Part shown: positions 1 through 11,759 of the stretch, one piece after another
Numbering within the stretch: the first letter of the stretch is position 1
Layout: every line of letters begins with the position of its first letter
Program-made: the position numbers and the translations under genes
Origin: Nectonema munidae
Taxonomy: Eukaryota; Nematomorpha; Nectonematoida; Nectonematidae
Direction: 5' to 3'
Length of the DNA: 64,000 nt
Assembly (NCBI GenBank): GCA_030549495.1
Contig: JAUIRK010000721.1
Span: 152,288 to 216,287 of the forward strand
The notes under the pieces: model-generated
What the model was told of the DNA's origin: nothing
What the model saw: only the letters and a program-made list of their open reading frames with translations
Databases searched by the model: none

Positions 1-244
1 CCAACATTATAAATAAGAATGCATATAGATTGCATATACGCCTCATTGACTCAAATGAAGCTTTCAAATGTTTTCCACTTTTCATGAATCCAAAAATAGT
101 GTTTTTGATCGACCCATAATTTTGTCCAAGTCATGAATGATCTCCACAATTGGAAAGGTGGCGATGTCACAATGGCGAATCGAAGAAGAAGCACTGAGTA
201 GCACATCTACCGGCTTATTCTTCCACTTTTACTTTTTATTTTAG

Positions 245-325
245 GTAGCATCAACTTGAACACAAATCAAATCTATCCCGAAAATTTTTACAAGATCACA
301 GCTCTAGATCGAAACTTATCAAAAG
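245..325 (+). CDS. CAP: SORBS/CAP exon A (first placed exon)
   Basis: Exon of 81 bp between a TTTTATTTTAG acceptor and an AAAAG|GTGAAT donor. It opens with the last two bases of a codon and ends with one base (G), reading SINLNTNQIYPENFYKITAL then DRNLSK. That G joins the AA that opens the next exon to make GAA. No domain is recognised; it is part of the family's variable N-terminal region. The start codon must be upstream of the window. Support is the splice sites plus phase agreement with the next exon, not homology. Confidence 0.6.
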
Positions 326-1105
326 GTGAATTGATCGTTCTTAGCTATCATCTTAAATTTTGTATTTCACAATGGATATCGGGTTCCTCCTATGTTGTCC
401 AAGTTTTTAAAGTCAATTTAATCAAACTAATAAATATGTGTATTTGAATTTTTTTTACTGCATAACGTCTTTAAACTCTTTCTCGCTTCTATGTTTAATT
501 GAATTTTCATATAACTTAAACCTAAGGGAATAACAGATTTTTTGGTATTTATTATTACGGTTAAGATACCGAAAATTCCTATGCATGAAAATGAAGCATT
601 AGCTCCTTAAAAAGATTTTTCTAATCTTACAATCTAGACCTAGTCGAATATTATCAAGAAATCGATTTAACTTGGCACAAATTTTATAGAACTAACTAAA
701 TTTTGTTAGAATTTACGGCATCTTTTACTTACTTTACAAAGAAATTTTTTAACCGGTTATCGACCAGATTAATCCGACGATAACGCATTTAGAAATGTCA
801 TTTATATACATGTTAAACTCGAATATCGTGAGAGAAGAAATCTTTTATATAAACCGATTGAAGTCTATCTATTAAATAGGATTCAAAGAAGAGAAGAACG
901 TAGTGAGAAAAGCCTAAATATTACAGTTTTTTGAACAATATTATATGAGATATAGAATGAAATGTTTGGATAAATCTAAGAACAGAGAAATTACTTCGTT
1001 TTTAGATTTAGGGCCATTTATATCGTGTGTATAAGGCAAGGCTGTAAATTTTCAGTAGAAAATGAAGGTCTAAATTCAAACTGTCAGTTTAAAATCAAAT
1101 TGTTT
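326..1105. other. Intron; end of a miniature element near 750
   Basis: AT-rich intron. At about 750-765 a segment reading TTAACCGGTTATCGACC matches the end of the miniature element at 32744-32881, so a remnant of that family lies here. Nothing else is recognised. Confidence 0.4.
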
Positions 1106-1438
1106 TCAAACAAATAATTGGAAATTTGGAGATGAAGGATGTTCTCTAGAAAGCTTTGAAATCGAGTTTACTATCGCAATTGGTCTGAAATTTAAAAATT
1201 TTTGATTATTAACCTTTTTCTTTCTAGGAATTAATTTGGAATATTTAAGTAAATGAGGGAAGAGTCCCTCAATCAAGCAGTTGTTAAACAACGACAAAAG
1301 GACGGGTGAAATAAAAATAGAATTAATTTTGAGATGAAAGGAGAGGGATATCAAAGTAATCATTGCATTTACTATCTTTGATATTTGATAACGCTTTGAC
1401 CCTCGCACTACAGACTCCATGCATTTTTTCTGCGACAA
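1106..1438 (-). pseudogene. LINE reverse-transcriptase fragment
   Basis: A minus-strand open frame reads SLFNNCLIEGLFPHLLKYSK then LIPRKKK and NFRPIAIVNSISKL. This is the typical entry to a non-LTR retrotransposon RT domain (FNxSLxxGxFPxxLKxAKVIPIYKK...NYRPISILxxxSK). Only this part remains; the catalytic core is missing. It is a truncated insertion of a family different from the LINE at 8.6-15.4 kb. Confidence 0.75.
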
Positions 1439-1756
1439 ATTTTTAATCCCATTTTACAAATAAACTTTCTTTGACGAAGACTATATAAATTAAACTTAAA
1501 TTTTAAAAAGCAATGAATCATTCAATTCAAAAAAACTATTTCAAAAAAGTTATGAATTTTTAAACTTATGATAAATGTTTTAAAATTAGAATATAAAACT
1601 GTAGATGGCGTTAATTATTATTGAAAAAACAAAGCCTTTTTGCAAAAAAAAAGTTTTTAAATAGTTTCAATTTATTTTTTACAAAAACTAAAGAGTAAAA
1701 TTTTTAGAAAAAGGTTTTTAAAAAATATAGTGTTTATATATACATGTAGAACAGCC

Positions 1757-3300
1757 ATTTTAGAGTGACTTTTGCAGATGAAACGAAAGCACGCACTTTG
1801 AGCAATTTCTTGAAGTTTTATTTCTTTTATTCAAACATGTATAGCCAGCACCTTTCTTTGAACTTGACGGTTCGTTGGAACTTTCTTTGAAACCGTAAAA
1901 AGATGATAAAAATTTGATTTGCAAAGGAAGTTCAAGGATTCTTGTTCTTACTTTCATTCTTTCTTCAGCTAGGAGGAAAGAAAGTTTTTTTATAAAAATC
2001 ATTCTACCACTTTGTCTAGAGCAGGGATCGGCAAACTTTTTTTTTTACCCATCGATCCCTTCATAGAACATTTGTCTTCACATCGACCCCCACCCCACAT
2101 AGTAATGTTTTATAAAAAGATTAATCAATGTCCAACAATTAAGAGAAAAAAATACAAATCAAAAATGTTTCATATATCCTATATTATACAATGTTCTAAG
2201 CTATATTTAAAAAGAAAAAGGAGATTTATTTCTACTATAAAGTAAAAAAAGCATATCACAATTTGGTAAGTTTGTCTATCCTATCGACCCCTAGAGATCT
2301 GTTATGGACTCCCAGGGGTCGATATCGACCACTTTGCCGACCCCTGGTCTAGAGTTAGGGAAAGTATTGGTTGAGTTATACCGGGCTACAATCCATGTGT
2401 TTAGACAAACGATGTACAAATAATTACAGAAAGCTGCTAAAGACCATCTTCGGCATGGCTTATATGATCTATGATTTTTAATCATTCTATTAGCAACATC
2501 TACTCCAGACTTATATTTATTGTAGCAAAGTAAACTTTCTGGCTTAGAATTATCTCCCATTGTTTGAAAATTTCTATGTTGTGATGATAAAACATACATA
2601 ACTTTGAAGTTTTTTCTGGCATGTCTTCTGGGTATATAAGCACTAAGAGAGGCATAATCAGAGTAAACTGTCTTACTTTCGCATTCAGAAAGTTTCAATG
2701 ATTTAAGGTAGTCAGCTCTCAAAATTTTTGGGATAAACTTCTTGTTTCCATTAAGAGTGCCATAAAAAGTTATATCTTTTCTGTAGCGCCAAATTACTAA
2801 ATTGTGGCTTGTAAAAAATCTGTCAGTGAAAAAACACCGCACCAGAAGGAACTTTAGCATCTTCAATTAGCCTTTTACAAATACAAAAGGCTGAAAAGTA
2901 AGAACAATAGTCTAAACCAGAAATATAAATTTCTGGCAATAAACAGTAATAATACTCAGCATCGTTCAACTGATAGCATTTCAAACCATAATGACCGGGC
3001 TTTTGGGGGTCATAAACTTTCATTGGACATTTACCTTTAAAATTAATTAGTTGTTCATCTATTGTTAGATGTGAATATGGTGTCTAGTGAGATGTAAAAA
3101 CATTAGGAAAATAATCATGAATCTTTCTAATAGGGCTCAACTTATCATTTGGGTTTTTGTGTCTTTTATCATCAAAACTTATGTAAAGATGAATAAGTGT
3201 GAACATGTTTCTGCCAATGCCGGGTCTCAAAAAAGGATTCCCATATGTAAAAAATAAGTCTGATATTTTAATTTTTTGATCCCCATTTTATCCGATATAT
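1757..3300 (-). mobile_element. Decayed piggyBac transposon, minus strand, split by a hAT element
   Basis: Fragments in N-to-C order run from high to low coordinates: RPGIGRNMFTLIHLYISFD and KCPMKVYDPQKPGHYGLKCY (about 3300-3000), KPESLLCYNKYKSGVDVANR (last catalytic Asp region), then a C-terminal Cys-rich tail (CLNKRNKTSRNCSKC at 1760-2002). This is the piggyBac transposase layout: RNase-H-like DDD core plus C-terminal cysteine domain. The N-terminal part and terminal repeats are not seen. Several frame changes and at least one stop break it. A 325-bp hAT element with its 8-bp duplication sits inside the C-terminal coding part. Confidence 0.85.
2022..2346. mobile_element. hAT miniature element with 8-bp target duplication
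   Basis: 325-bp element with terminal inverted repeats CAGGGATCGGCAAAC and CTTTGCCGACCCCTG and a perfect 8-bp duplication GTCTAGAG at 2014-2021 and 2347-2354. The CAG..CTG ends and 8-bp duplication are hAT hallmarks. No transposase is inside. It lies in the piggyBac coding region; removing the element and one duplication leaves a continuous open frame there (NTFPNSRQSGRMIFIKKLSF), so the piggyBac copy was still readable at this place when the hAT landed. Confidence 0.9.
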
Positions 3301-4001
3301 AGTAAGGAAGCAAAATAGGATAACAAATGGAAAATCAAGTTTTGATAATATTCTTACAAATTAGTGGACCTTAAAAAAATTGCAAAACAAAATATTCTAA
3401 ATGAGAATTAACTTTAGTGGCAATAAAATTTTTTTTAACTGCTATTATAAAACTCCTATTTGTGTTACTATTTGGCAATATACTAAAATAAAAATTTATT
3501 CAAAATATTTTCTGTCCTACCCCTTGAAGTTTCCTTCTGAAACTCCTGCGATCATCAAACCTCAGGTTGGGAACCTCTATCTATGTGTTCTGTACATTGC
3601 AAAGAGATTTGCATTGAGAAAATAAGAATGATGTTTATTGAATTGTTATTGAAGTGAAATAAAAAGATAGAGGAGGTTTCCTTATTGTCATCGATGCATG
3701 TAGGACAGAAGAGGGGGAAAATCAAGAAAAAATCAATGAATGTGACTGTAATTTATCCAAGTGTTATCAGGGCTTGTAAAATTCAATGAAGGCGATTTTT
3801 GTTTGTATTAAAAAAAGACACAAATAAATTTTAAATCACTTTAGTGGTCTATATTTGATACTTTTTAAAGTTGTTTAAAACCCCAATAAAATTCAATTTT
3901 TTTATTTGCGTTAATGCTGTCAATAACGTCCGTGTTAAACAAAAAGTTTCACCTCGTATGTTTTTCCATTTTTTTTATATTCTTTTTTACTTTTTGTGTA
4001 G
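3301..4001. other. Intron; possible hAT end at about 3560-3580
   Basis: AT-rich intron. GGTTGGGAACCTCT near 3567 resembles the end of a hAT miniature element, but I see no matching start, so only a possible remnant is claimed. Confidence 0.3.
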
Positions 4002-4081
4002 AAACTGGCGGTAAGACGCCTTCCAAACATATTACTTGTGATTTCAGAAAAAAAGACGAATTTTTAAAAAGAAGTTACAAA
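4002..4081 (+). CDS. CAP: SORBS/CAP exon B
   Basis: 80-bp exon with acceptor TTTTTGTGTAG and a strong donor AAA|GTAAGT. It reads TGGKTPSKHITCDFRKK then DEFLKRSYK after the split Glu codon and ends on a codon boundary. It is basic and hydrophilic with no recognised domain. Its phases fit both neighbours (one base from exon A, none to exon C). Confidence is moderate because the call rests on splice sites and phase only. Confidence 0.6.
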
Positions 4082-4159
4082 GTAAGTGCTCTTCCCTTTC
4101 ATTCTCTGTTTTCCTCTCACTAACTGAGTTTTGATTATTATTTAGTCTGTGCTCTTAAA

Positions 4160-4350
4160 TAAATGTCATTTTTGAGTCAAGTCGTTGTTCTAATTAACGT
4201 AGCATTCTGGCTCAAATTCGCTCGATTGTTAGATCCATATTTTGGATTGACTCATTCGGCGGTATCTATAATATTATCGCACGTGAATTCCACCAACGAA
4301 ATGTTTCACCCAGAACCCTACGAAAATTTCAACCACAAAAAATGAAACCC
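4160..4350 (+). pseudogene. Possible Tc1-like transposase N-terminal fragment
   Basis: A 60-residue frame reads QVVVLINVAFWLKFARLLDP then FGLTHSAVSIILSHV. The spacing resembles the first helix-turn-helix of Tc1/mariner transposases (..ALxxxGxSxRxIARxLGVSxSAVSRVLxR..). There is no catalytic domain after it and no terminal repeats are seen. The match is partial, so this is tentative. Confidence 0.4.
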
Positions 4351-5869
4351 CAAGTTAAACAACCCAGAAAATTAATCATTTAAATATGGTTCTAGGACTC
4401 TCCCTTCCGGTATTGACCACTTATAACCAAAACCAACTGCCCCTTAATATGTATATACATTTATTTATTTATACATTATTATGAAGAAATAATAATATTT
4501 AAATGTTAATTATTGGAAAAAAATATTTACTGAACTATACTTTTAATTTATGAGAATTATTAATTTATTTCAAAATTTCAACTCATCGCGCTTTTCGAAG
4601 TCTTAAACAACGTTTCCTGTGTTGATATTTGAGTCTTGATAACGTTTACGCTCACAGGTACTGGATGCAAGCAAATAAATGAAAAATAACAAAACATTTA
4701 TAATTAACATTGATATTTGAAAAAATTGCATGAAAATATCAAGTTTCATCTTGTGTTTAGTCTCTCTTTTTAGAAATTATTGACAGTAAGTATGTTTTAA
4801 ATCCCCTTTAGTTTGATCGGATGCTTTGACATTTATAAAAATGAAAAAATAACACAAAAATTGCATTGCATTACAAAAAAATATTATATCAACCTGATCC
4901 CTGCACTTGATGAAATATGTTCAGTTGCAAAGGACTATTCTTTATTAGTGTGCAAAAGTTACCAAAAAATTATATGATGATAAAATATACATCTCTCACC
5001 TACTTGGTATAACCTTTTAAATTTAACTCTAGAATTTTTATATGCGCTTTTGTAAGGGATGAATTCACCCCATCTCCCTATTTTGGTTTTTTTTAATTTT
5101 GTGTTTTTTACAAAAAACAATGTAAAGAATATATCTTAACTAAAACCTTGTGGAGCACTTCCTTTCCCCCCTTAAGGTTGCAGATTGAAAGGGAACATAC
5201 CCAACTACCGACACTCAAAAACTTAAAGCCAATCCTTACTTCCGATTCATCCGACTAACTTTTATTAGATGCCAAACTTTGGTTCCTATCTCTTTAAAAT
5301 CTCTCACTTTTGACTTTGACTCTGGAACGCTGCTCCTACAAATCCAAAAATACTTTTAATGTTTGTATTGTTTCATATATGCCCATGTAATTTTAATCCT
5401 TACCCCCAAAAAATTAATATTGGAAACTTAAAAAATTTATTATACCATTATTTTTAACGAAATTTTCTATAAAAATATTTCTTTTTTTATTAAAAAAAAT
5501 TGTTTTTAAGGCAAACCTCCAAAGTTTTGAGTTAATGAATCAATAAACAATCTCTTCCATGCAAAATGTAGTAAAAATAAAAAAAGAATATGATTTTAAA
5601 GGAAAATATTTATTTATTATTAATGTATATATTGCAAAAAGTCTTTGTCAAAAAAATTTAGAAGGAAGAATTTTAAAGGACTCATGCAATTTCAGATATT
5701 TCACGAGCCTACCCAAATGTTTTTGATGATGTCTAGGGGTGTCATAGCTTTGCCCAATATTGCTACTTCTAAATATCGCGTGACGAATGTGTGGGAGGAA
5801 TCATTTCTGTAATTCTTGAATTGTTACTACGTTAAAATTTGTCACGCAGATTTCACTTGTGTATGAGAG
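4351..5869. other. Intron, nothing recognised
   Basis: AT-rich intron sequence with homopolymer runs. No element ends, repeats or coding segments could be supported. Confidence 0.5.
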
Positions 5870-6026
5870 GAAATGCTACTACAGCATTCAAATCACGGAT
5901 TCCTTACAGAGAAATTTATTTCTTCACTTAAGGAAGGAGATGACTTTAAGAATGTGTATGAAATCAGCAAACACCAACAAGAAGAAGAAGCACAAACCAC
6001 TTATACAGATCATCCTTTCTCTGAAG
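5870..6026 (+). CDS. CAP: SORBS/CAP exon C
   Basis: 157-bp exon starting in phase 0 (EMLLQHSNHGFLTEKF...) and ending with one base, G, before GGTTTTTT. It reads an acidic, Glu/Gln-rich stretch (VYEISKHQQEEEAQTTY). The acceptor ATGAGAG is weak. A better-looking acceptor at 5848-5849 (CACGCAG) would put the exon in another frame, which runs Lys-rich and unprotein-like, and the chosen frame has a TGA at 5864. The final G pairs with the AA opening exon D to give Glu. The reading frame is fairly sure; the exact 5' border is not. Confidence 0.5.
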
Positions 6027-6863
6027 GTTTTTTCTTTTCTTTTCCCTTTCTTATCAATTAACACATCGACTTCGAATCCGCGTATTATTGCTACTTCGAT
6101 TGCGACTTTATTTCTAATAAAACTAAAGTTAATAAAAATTGTGTTAAGTAAGTGAAGTGAATGCGTTGTTCAAAATGTTTGGAATAAATTCAATCAAAAA
6201 ACTTTGCCCCCTTCCTAAATTATTTCATCCTTGTATACAATATCTAAATAGGAAATGATTTTTTAATCTTTTAAATGTGAAGTCAATAAATCAAATCAAA
6301 TCCCTATACAAATTAATATGGATTAGTTTAATTAATTAATCAGAATCGACTGTTGTTGACTTTAAATATAAAAATGTCTACTTTTATCAAAGCTTTTTTA
6401 ATACAAATCTTTTGTTTTCAATAGACGTCGCCATTCTGGTGGTTAGTGTTTTATTAAAACAAATATTTTCTACTATTTTTACTTTTTTAATCGTTTCAGG
6501 TATTGATTGATTTTCTAAAATTAATCCTCTGTCTCCTTTTTCAATGAGTTTTTATATAATATTTTATTTTATGTGACACTGATGTGCCGCCATTGTGTCA
6601 GAAAAGTTTAAAAAAGAAAGCTCTTATATCAATTCATGATGTGTGATGCAGTGGACTGACGTCTCTAATGTATCAATCATTTCCATCTTTTTCTGTTACG
6701 CAATTGACTTTTTGGTGGAAGAGTGCCACTCGTTCTACTCGCCCTATTTTCAATTTCTAATCGTGACCATCTCTATTGTCTTCCCATTTTTGGAAGAATA
6801 TCCCTCATTTGAATGCGATACCAACGACTAAAAAATGTCTACCTTGTTTCGATTTTTAAGTAG

Positions 6864-7129
6864 AATCCTTGAGAAACTTCTCAACGTCTTCTCCCAAAGA
6901 CACCAATCTCGTCACTTCTCGAAACATTCAAGAAGATTCCCCGCATTATCTTCACGCCAACAAATTTACCGAACAAGAACATCAATATGACACCCTACCG
7001 CCCCTTCTATACTCCTATCACCATAACCCTGGCCAAATTCCTGCACATTTTTCTTCCTCTCAAAATTCATGTTCATACTCCTCTTCCTATTCTTCCAATA
7101 ACTTGCCCTCTTCCAACAGTTACGCACAA
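6864..7129 (+). CDS. CAP: SORBS/CAP exon D, Ser/Tyr/His-rich low-complexity segment
   Basis: 266-bp exon from a TTTTTAAGTAG acceptor to a CACAA|GTATTA donor. It starts with two bases completing a codon and ends on a codon boundary. The protein is rich in Ser, Tyr, His, Pro and Asn (LPPLLYSYHHNPGQIP, SSSQNSCSYSSSYSSNN), typical of a disordered linker. The local base composition is C-rich on the + strand, clearly unlike the flanking intron, which supports real coding. No catalytic or binding motif is seen. Confidence 0.7.
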
Positions 7130-8349
7130 GTATTACTCAAATATTTGATTTGGAAAATCGATTTCATTTAACAATTTGACCCCAGTTTTTAACCTCTATA
7201 ATTCATCCATAAATGAATAAAATTTATAATATTAAACGTTATGCTGTAGCTCGTTCATCCTCTACAACAAAAGAGGCATTTATTTTCAAAATATATTCAA
7301 AAATAAGACCTGTTATAATTTTAAAGTCGATATTTTGTGTCTAATTTTCTAGATAAGGTGCTCATAGCGGTGATCTGTACATTCATCGCGGAAAAGGCAT
7401 CAATGGATGAATTCATCCAAACACATACATTTTTATTCGAGTTTTAAATTCTTTTTCTGATCTCGCAATTGGCATTTGACACATCCATAACTCTGAATCA
7501 GGCTTCCCAAGTGTTTCATAATGGCATTTATTTTTGCTAAATTATATTTTCATGCACTCGGTTGTCTTTCCACTCAGCTGCATACTTTTATGTGTTTCTT
7601 GAAACTAATCATTGCGTGTATTTTTGTAAATAATCTCTCTTTTTCTAAATCTTCTTCCAATTCGCTAACCTTACTTCCTCCACTATTCTTAGATCATGAT
7701 TTATGGTTGAAATCAATGGAGGCGTACAATCATCACATTTTGCTACGTCGTAAATGGCATAGTTACTTCCATTCTTTTCTATATAAAATAGTGTATACCA
7801 ATTTCCAAATTCATTAATTTGTCATCATTTCGTTTGAGATCTCTTGGACACACAAAATGATTGTATTCCTTTTTTCCACAAAGTCAATTCTTTCTTGCCT
7901 TTTTTCTCTCATACTTTAAAATAGAGCGTTGCAATTTTTTTATAATATTCTCGTTTTTCTTTCATTGCTTCGTGTTTTGAGCAATTTTCTTTAACTGCAT
8001 TCTCTCTTTATCTACGGCGGCATCTGTTTAGAATGTCCTATTTGCTCGGGACCGGCGCTAAATCACGAATGTTATTAGTGGCTGATTTATTTAATCAAAA
8101 TAGCAAAATTTTTGAATATGTAGTAAGATAGAGAATAAAAGAACAATTTTGAACGATCTTTTTAACCCAATCGCTTCTTTCGCCATAAGCTTTTAGCTAT
8201 ATTTGTTTCACTATGTTCCTGACTTTTTGGCGCATTTTTTTATTTGTATGAAGGATCAAAATCAATCCCAACGTTTTACTTAATATTTTCAAGATGGCTT
8301 TTTATACTAAATTAATGAAAGCTTGTAATATTTTTCTTAAAATTTTAAG
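7130..8349. other. Intron, nothing recognised
   Basis: AT- and pyrimidine-rich intron. The open frame at 7521-7817 has no recognisable protein character and no neighbours to support it. Confidence 0.5.
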
Positions 8350-8446
8350 ATTACAACAGCTCCCAGCCATTACTGCCCCCTTCCTGGTGCAAAAACAAAG
8401 ACTTTGTCAGGCGCTCATGAAACTACCTCCATCACGCAACAACAGG
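8350..8446 (+). CDS. CAP: SORBS/CAP exon E
   Basis: 97-bp exon between TTTTAAG and CAGG|GTAATT. Phase 0 at its start matches exon D. It reads APSHYCPLPGAKTKTLSGAH followed by ETTSITQQQ and ends with one base. The composition is GC-richer than the surroundings. No domain is recognised. The next certain exon (36432) needs a two-base remainder, so at least one more exon must follow before it, or exon E belongs to a different isoform. Confidence 0.65.
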
Positions 8447-8642
8447 GTAATTTTTATTTGACTCTTGGAACTAATAAAAATAGTATAACGGTATTGTATT
8501 GAACATTTCAAAGAATTTGGTGCGATACTCATTGCAAATAGTGATACGTCAAAATATAGCATTTTAACTTCCTAAAATTTCCACTTGCCCATGAGACTAC
8601 ACCCATTTAACTACTTGGATGTTTGGTCTGTGAACACATATG

Positions 8643-8669
8643 TTGATTGATTGATTGATTGATTGATTG
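8643..8669 (-). repeat. TGAT-type microsatellite tail of the LINE
   Basis: About six copies of TGAT/TTGA at the 3' end of the LINE (minus strand reads CAATCAATCA...). Simple-repeat tails in place of poly(A) are common in I-, R- and RTE-like LINEs. It marks the 3' border of the insertion. Confidence 0.8.
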
Positions 8670-8833
8670 ACGCAGCTTGTAAGACGCAGAGGACTTGAAA
8701 GCTGGCAGGATGCTTTTAGAATATATTGTAGTTAGGAAAGTCAGCTAATTGTTAAGAAGAATATAAGTATAAACCAAAAAATAAATAAATAAAAATAAAA
8801 TAATAAACATAGTAATAAAAGGAAAGGGGAAAA

Positions 8834-10074
8834 TTAAAAAAAAAAAGAAAAAAATGGAGTAAGATTAGGGTGTGTAAAACATAGAGAGTTTTCAAATTTT
8901 TTAAAGAATAATTGTGTAGTTGAATAAACTGTATGTTTTAAAATTAGATAATCTAGAGAAGTGAAAATGATAACATGATGTTTGAAAAGAATAACAGCAA
9001 AATTTTCAAATAAAAAGCTCGTATACGGACAATTAAACATTAAATGTTTTGGATCTTCTACAGATGGACATCCAAATCTGCAAGAGATTGATTTGCATAT
9101 TTTTATAAGATGTAAAAATTTCCTACAGTTACAGGATCCTATATACCATCTTATTAGCTTCGGAGGAACGGAAAGGCCATTGTGTTTCTCAAGTTGTTCA
9201 AAGAAATATATAGGGGAAGTAAAGTGAAAAATGTTTGAGTATGGGGATGAGAGCAGCTTTTGAACCCAGGTGTCAATACACTTTCTTTTAAGAAATTGTT
9301 TGAAAGAAGAGAGTGGTATTTTAGAAAAGGAATGCTCAAAAGGAAGAACACGTTTGACACTAGAGTCAACAAATTTTTTTCCAATAATGCCAGAATGTCC
9401 TGTATACCCAACCAATCTTACGCTGAAGTATTTAGACAAGAAAGCATAATGAAAAAAAGCTTGGCCAACTATAGGACTTTTCGAGTCTGAAAAAACATAG
9501 ATCAATTTGTAAAAAAGAAAATATATGAAGTTTTGCCTCAGATAATTTAACGCGTAAAGAAGTCCAAAACATTCAGCAAAGAAAGACGAAGAAAGCTTGC
9601 CAATATTTTCAGCTAGAGAGAATAAGGGTGATTTATTCCCAGGATAAAACAAAACAAAAGAGAAGGTGCCAAATTTGGTAGTAGGGTCATAAGCTGGAAA
9701 AACAGCTTTAGAAGAGGAGATAATCTTATCGCAAAGAGTACATCAAGGTTAGTAAAGTTTGTATCATAAAAAAGAGGGTATGGTAATGAAGGAATAATAT
9801 TAAAAATTATGCCAGGTGGAAAGTGTTTGTTGAAAAGTTTAGAGCAAAAGTCAAAGTTCGAGAAATGAAAGCTAGGGGAGAATGTTAAACCAAAATTTAG
9901 ATAATCGAAGTTCTTTCTTATATGGGAAATCTTGAGGGAGACAATAATTTTTTCCAAGAGAATATAAACCGGTATAGAATTTGAAAAGAGATAAAGAAGG
10001 TGTATAGGTGTACACCTGGAACATTTTAGAGCTTTCCTCAAAAAGGCAAGATATAAAGTTTCAAGCTTTTTCAT
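8834..10074 (-). pseudogene. LINE ORF2 thumb/connection and RNase H
   Basis: 9613-10074 reads the post-RT connection (LETLYLAFLRKALKCSRCTP, VYILLEKIIVSLKISHIRK). 8834-9652 carries an RNase H domain: SSFFAECFGLLYALNYLR (catalytic Glu), YVFSDSKSPIVG (catalytic Asp), VGYTGHSGIIGKKFVDSSVK (HSGIxGNExAD block). A Cys/His-rich tail follows (CNCRKFLHLIKICKSISCRF, CPSVEDPKHLMFNCPY), typical of LINE C-termini. The two frames overlap by a frame shift. Confidence 0.87.
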
Positions 10075-10389
10075 ATATTTCTTATATTTAAAGACTACGC
10101 ACCATGATGTGATTGTGTATGTAAAAAGAGGAATGATAATCCTAGTTAGGATGATGTTGAAAAAAGAAAATGCTGCTTGTTAGTATTGAAAAATAAAGAT
10201 TTAATACCATTTAATATTTTTATACATTTCACATGTTTGTTTTGAAAATGAGCAGACCAATCCAGATTATATTTAAAAGTCACCCCAAGATATTTAATGT
10301 GTTGAACAGGTAAGAAGGTATCGTCATCGAAAACAAGTTTGGGACAAAAGTTTGAGCACCTTGAGAAATTGATAAGAATGGTTTTTTTT

Positions 10390-11755
10390 TGAGTTTATAG
10401 TTAGTCCAAGAGAAAGAGAGAGAGAGATGAAAAACTCACGAGCAACTTACTAATAGTAAGAAGATTAGATGTAGGATTATCATCACCTTCAATGCCGAAC
10501 ATGAAATCATCGGAATATCCTTTGGAGAAACAGTCATAAGAATTTACTAAATCAAAAAGTGGGTTGATGAGGATAATGAATAACAAGTCAGAGAGACGCC
10601 CTCCTTGTGGAGTGGAGCTCGACAACGTGAAATTTGAGGATGGATTGCCTCGAAAAAAGATGATTATATAAATAAGATTTAATAAACAAGATAAGATAAA
10701 TAGGGAAATTCATTTTTTGCATGTTATTTAGAATACAAGATACAAGGCATGCAGAGTTAAAAGCTCCTTTAAAGTCAATAAATATACAAGTCAAGTGTTT
10801 TGATTTGAAACAGTTTTATATTTTAGAAGATAAACGATTCGAGCTAAGTCAGACGATTTTCCATTTAAATAGGCAAATTGTAGTGCACTGATATAATTGG
10901 AGGTAGAAATGTGATTTCTAAGTCTTATTCGAATAATTTTCTCAAAAATTTTTCCCATGCAAGGTAATAAAGTTATAGGTCTCCAATTAGAAAATTCAAG
11001 ATTAGTTGAGTGGGCCCTTTGGGAATGAGAATAAGTTCACCTTGTTTAAAGATAAAGGGAAAGTAGCAGAGCCTAAGGCAAACATTGAACAGGTATATTG
11101 AGGTATCAAAAATGACTGGAAGCACAAGTTTTATTTGCATATAGTTTATTTTATCAACCCCAGGTGAAGATTTAATTTTTAGGTTTTTGAAAATGTTAGT
11201 GAGTTCAGCAGCTGTAACTGTTGGATAAGAGTTGAGAGAGAAATTAATATCTGAATTAGTATCAGAAGATTGACAACAATGAGTTGACGAGAATAAAATA
11301 TCAAGAACTTTCTGGGAATCATTAATTAGATTAACCGCGTTGTGGTTGGGTAAGATCAAGCATTTAGGCAGGACAAAGGATTTCTGATCACCTCTAAGAG
11401 TTTTTATTCTCTTCCTAATCGAATTTTGGTCAAAGTTTAGAAATGATTGCCAAGATAACTTTTTAAAGTAGTTAATCTTGCATGAGTAATAAGATTTTAT
11501 AGACATATATCTAGAAAGATCCTCTTCTTTTTGGCTCTGTTTGAATTTAGCAGCATGAAGAAGTTTTTTTCTTATTTTGTTAAGAGAAGGACACCAAAAA
11601 TTGTTTTTATAAGGAAAATTATAGGAAGAGTGCGTTAATGAGTTTTTAAAGGGGTTAACTAAATTTTTAGAGAAGTTTTCAATGTCTTCAGTTGAATTAA
11701 GGTATTGAGTATTAAGCGAAAAAGTTTTTGCAAAATTTTGTTCTATAAAGTTCAA
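10390..11755 (-). pseudogene. LINE ORF2 reverse transcriptase
   Basis: 10973-11755 holds the linker and first RT blocks (KIKSSPGVDKINYMQIKLV, FKQGELILIPK). 10588-10794 holds the first catalytic Asp block (CIFIDFKGAFNSACLV). 10401-10625 holds the PQGG block (SSTPQGGRLSDLLFIIL) and the active site YSDDF in place of YADD. The order and spacing are those of a non-LTR RT. Frame changes separate the three pieces. Confidence 0.9.
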
Positions 11756-11759
11756 AAAA

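Noticed and set aside
3540-3590. A hAT miniature element ending at GGTTGGGAACCTCT
   Set aside because: No matching start or 8-bp duplication could be found; kept only as a possible end.
5850-5869. Strong acceptor CACGCAG as the start of exon C
   Set aside because: In the exon's best reading frame a TGA follows at 5864; the alternative frame looks non-protein.
8982-9490. Plus-strand frames in the LINE
   Set aside because: Shadows of the RNase H region on the minus strand.
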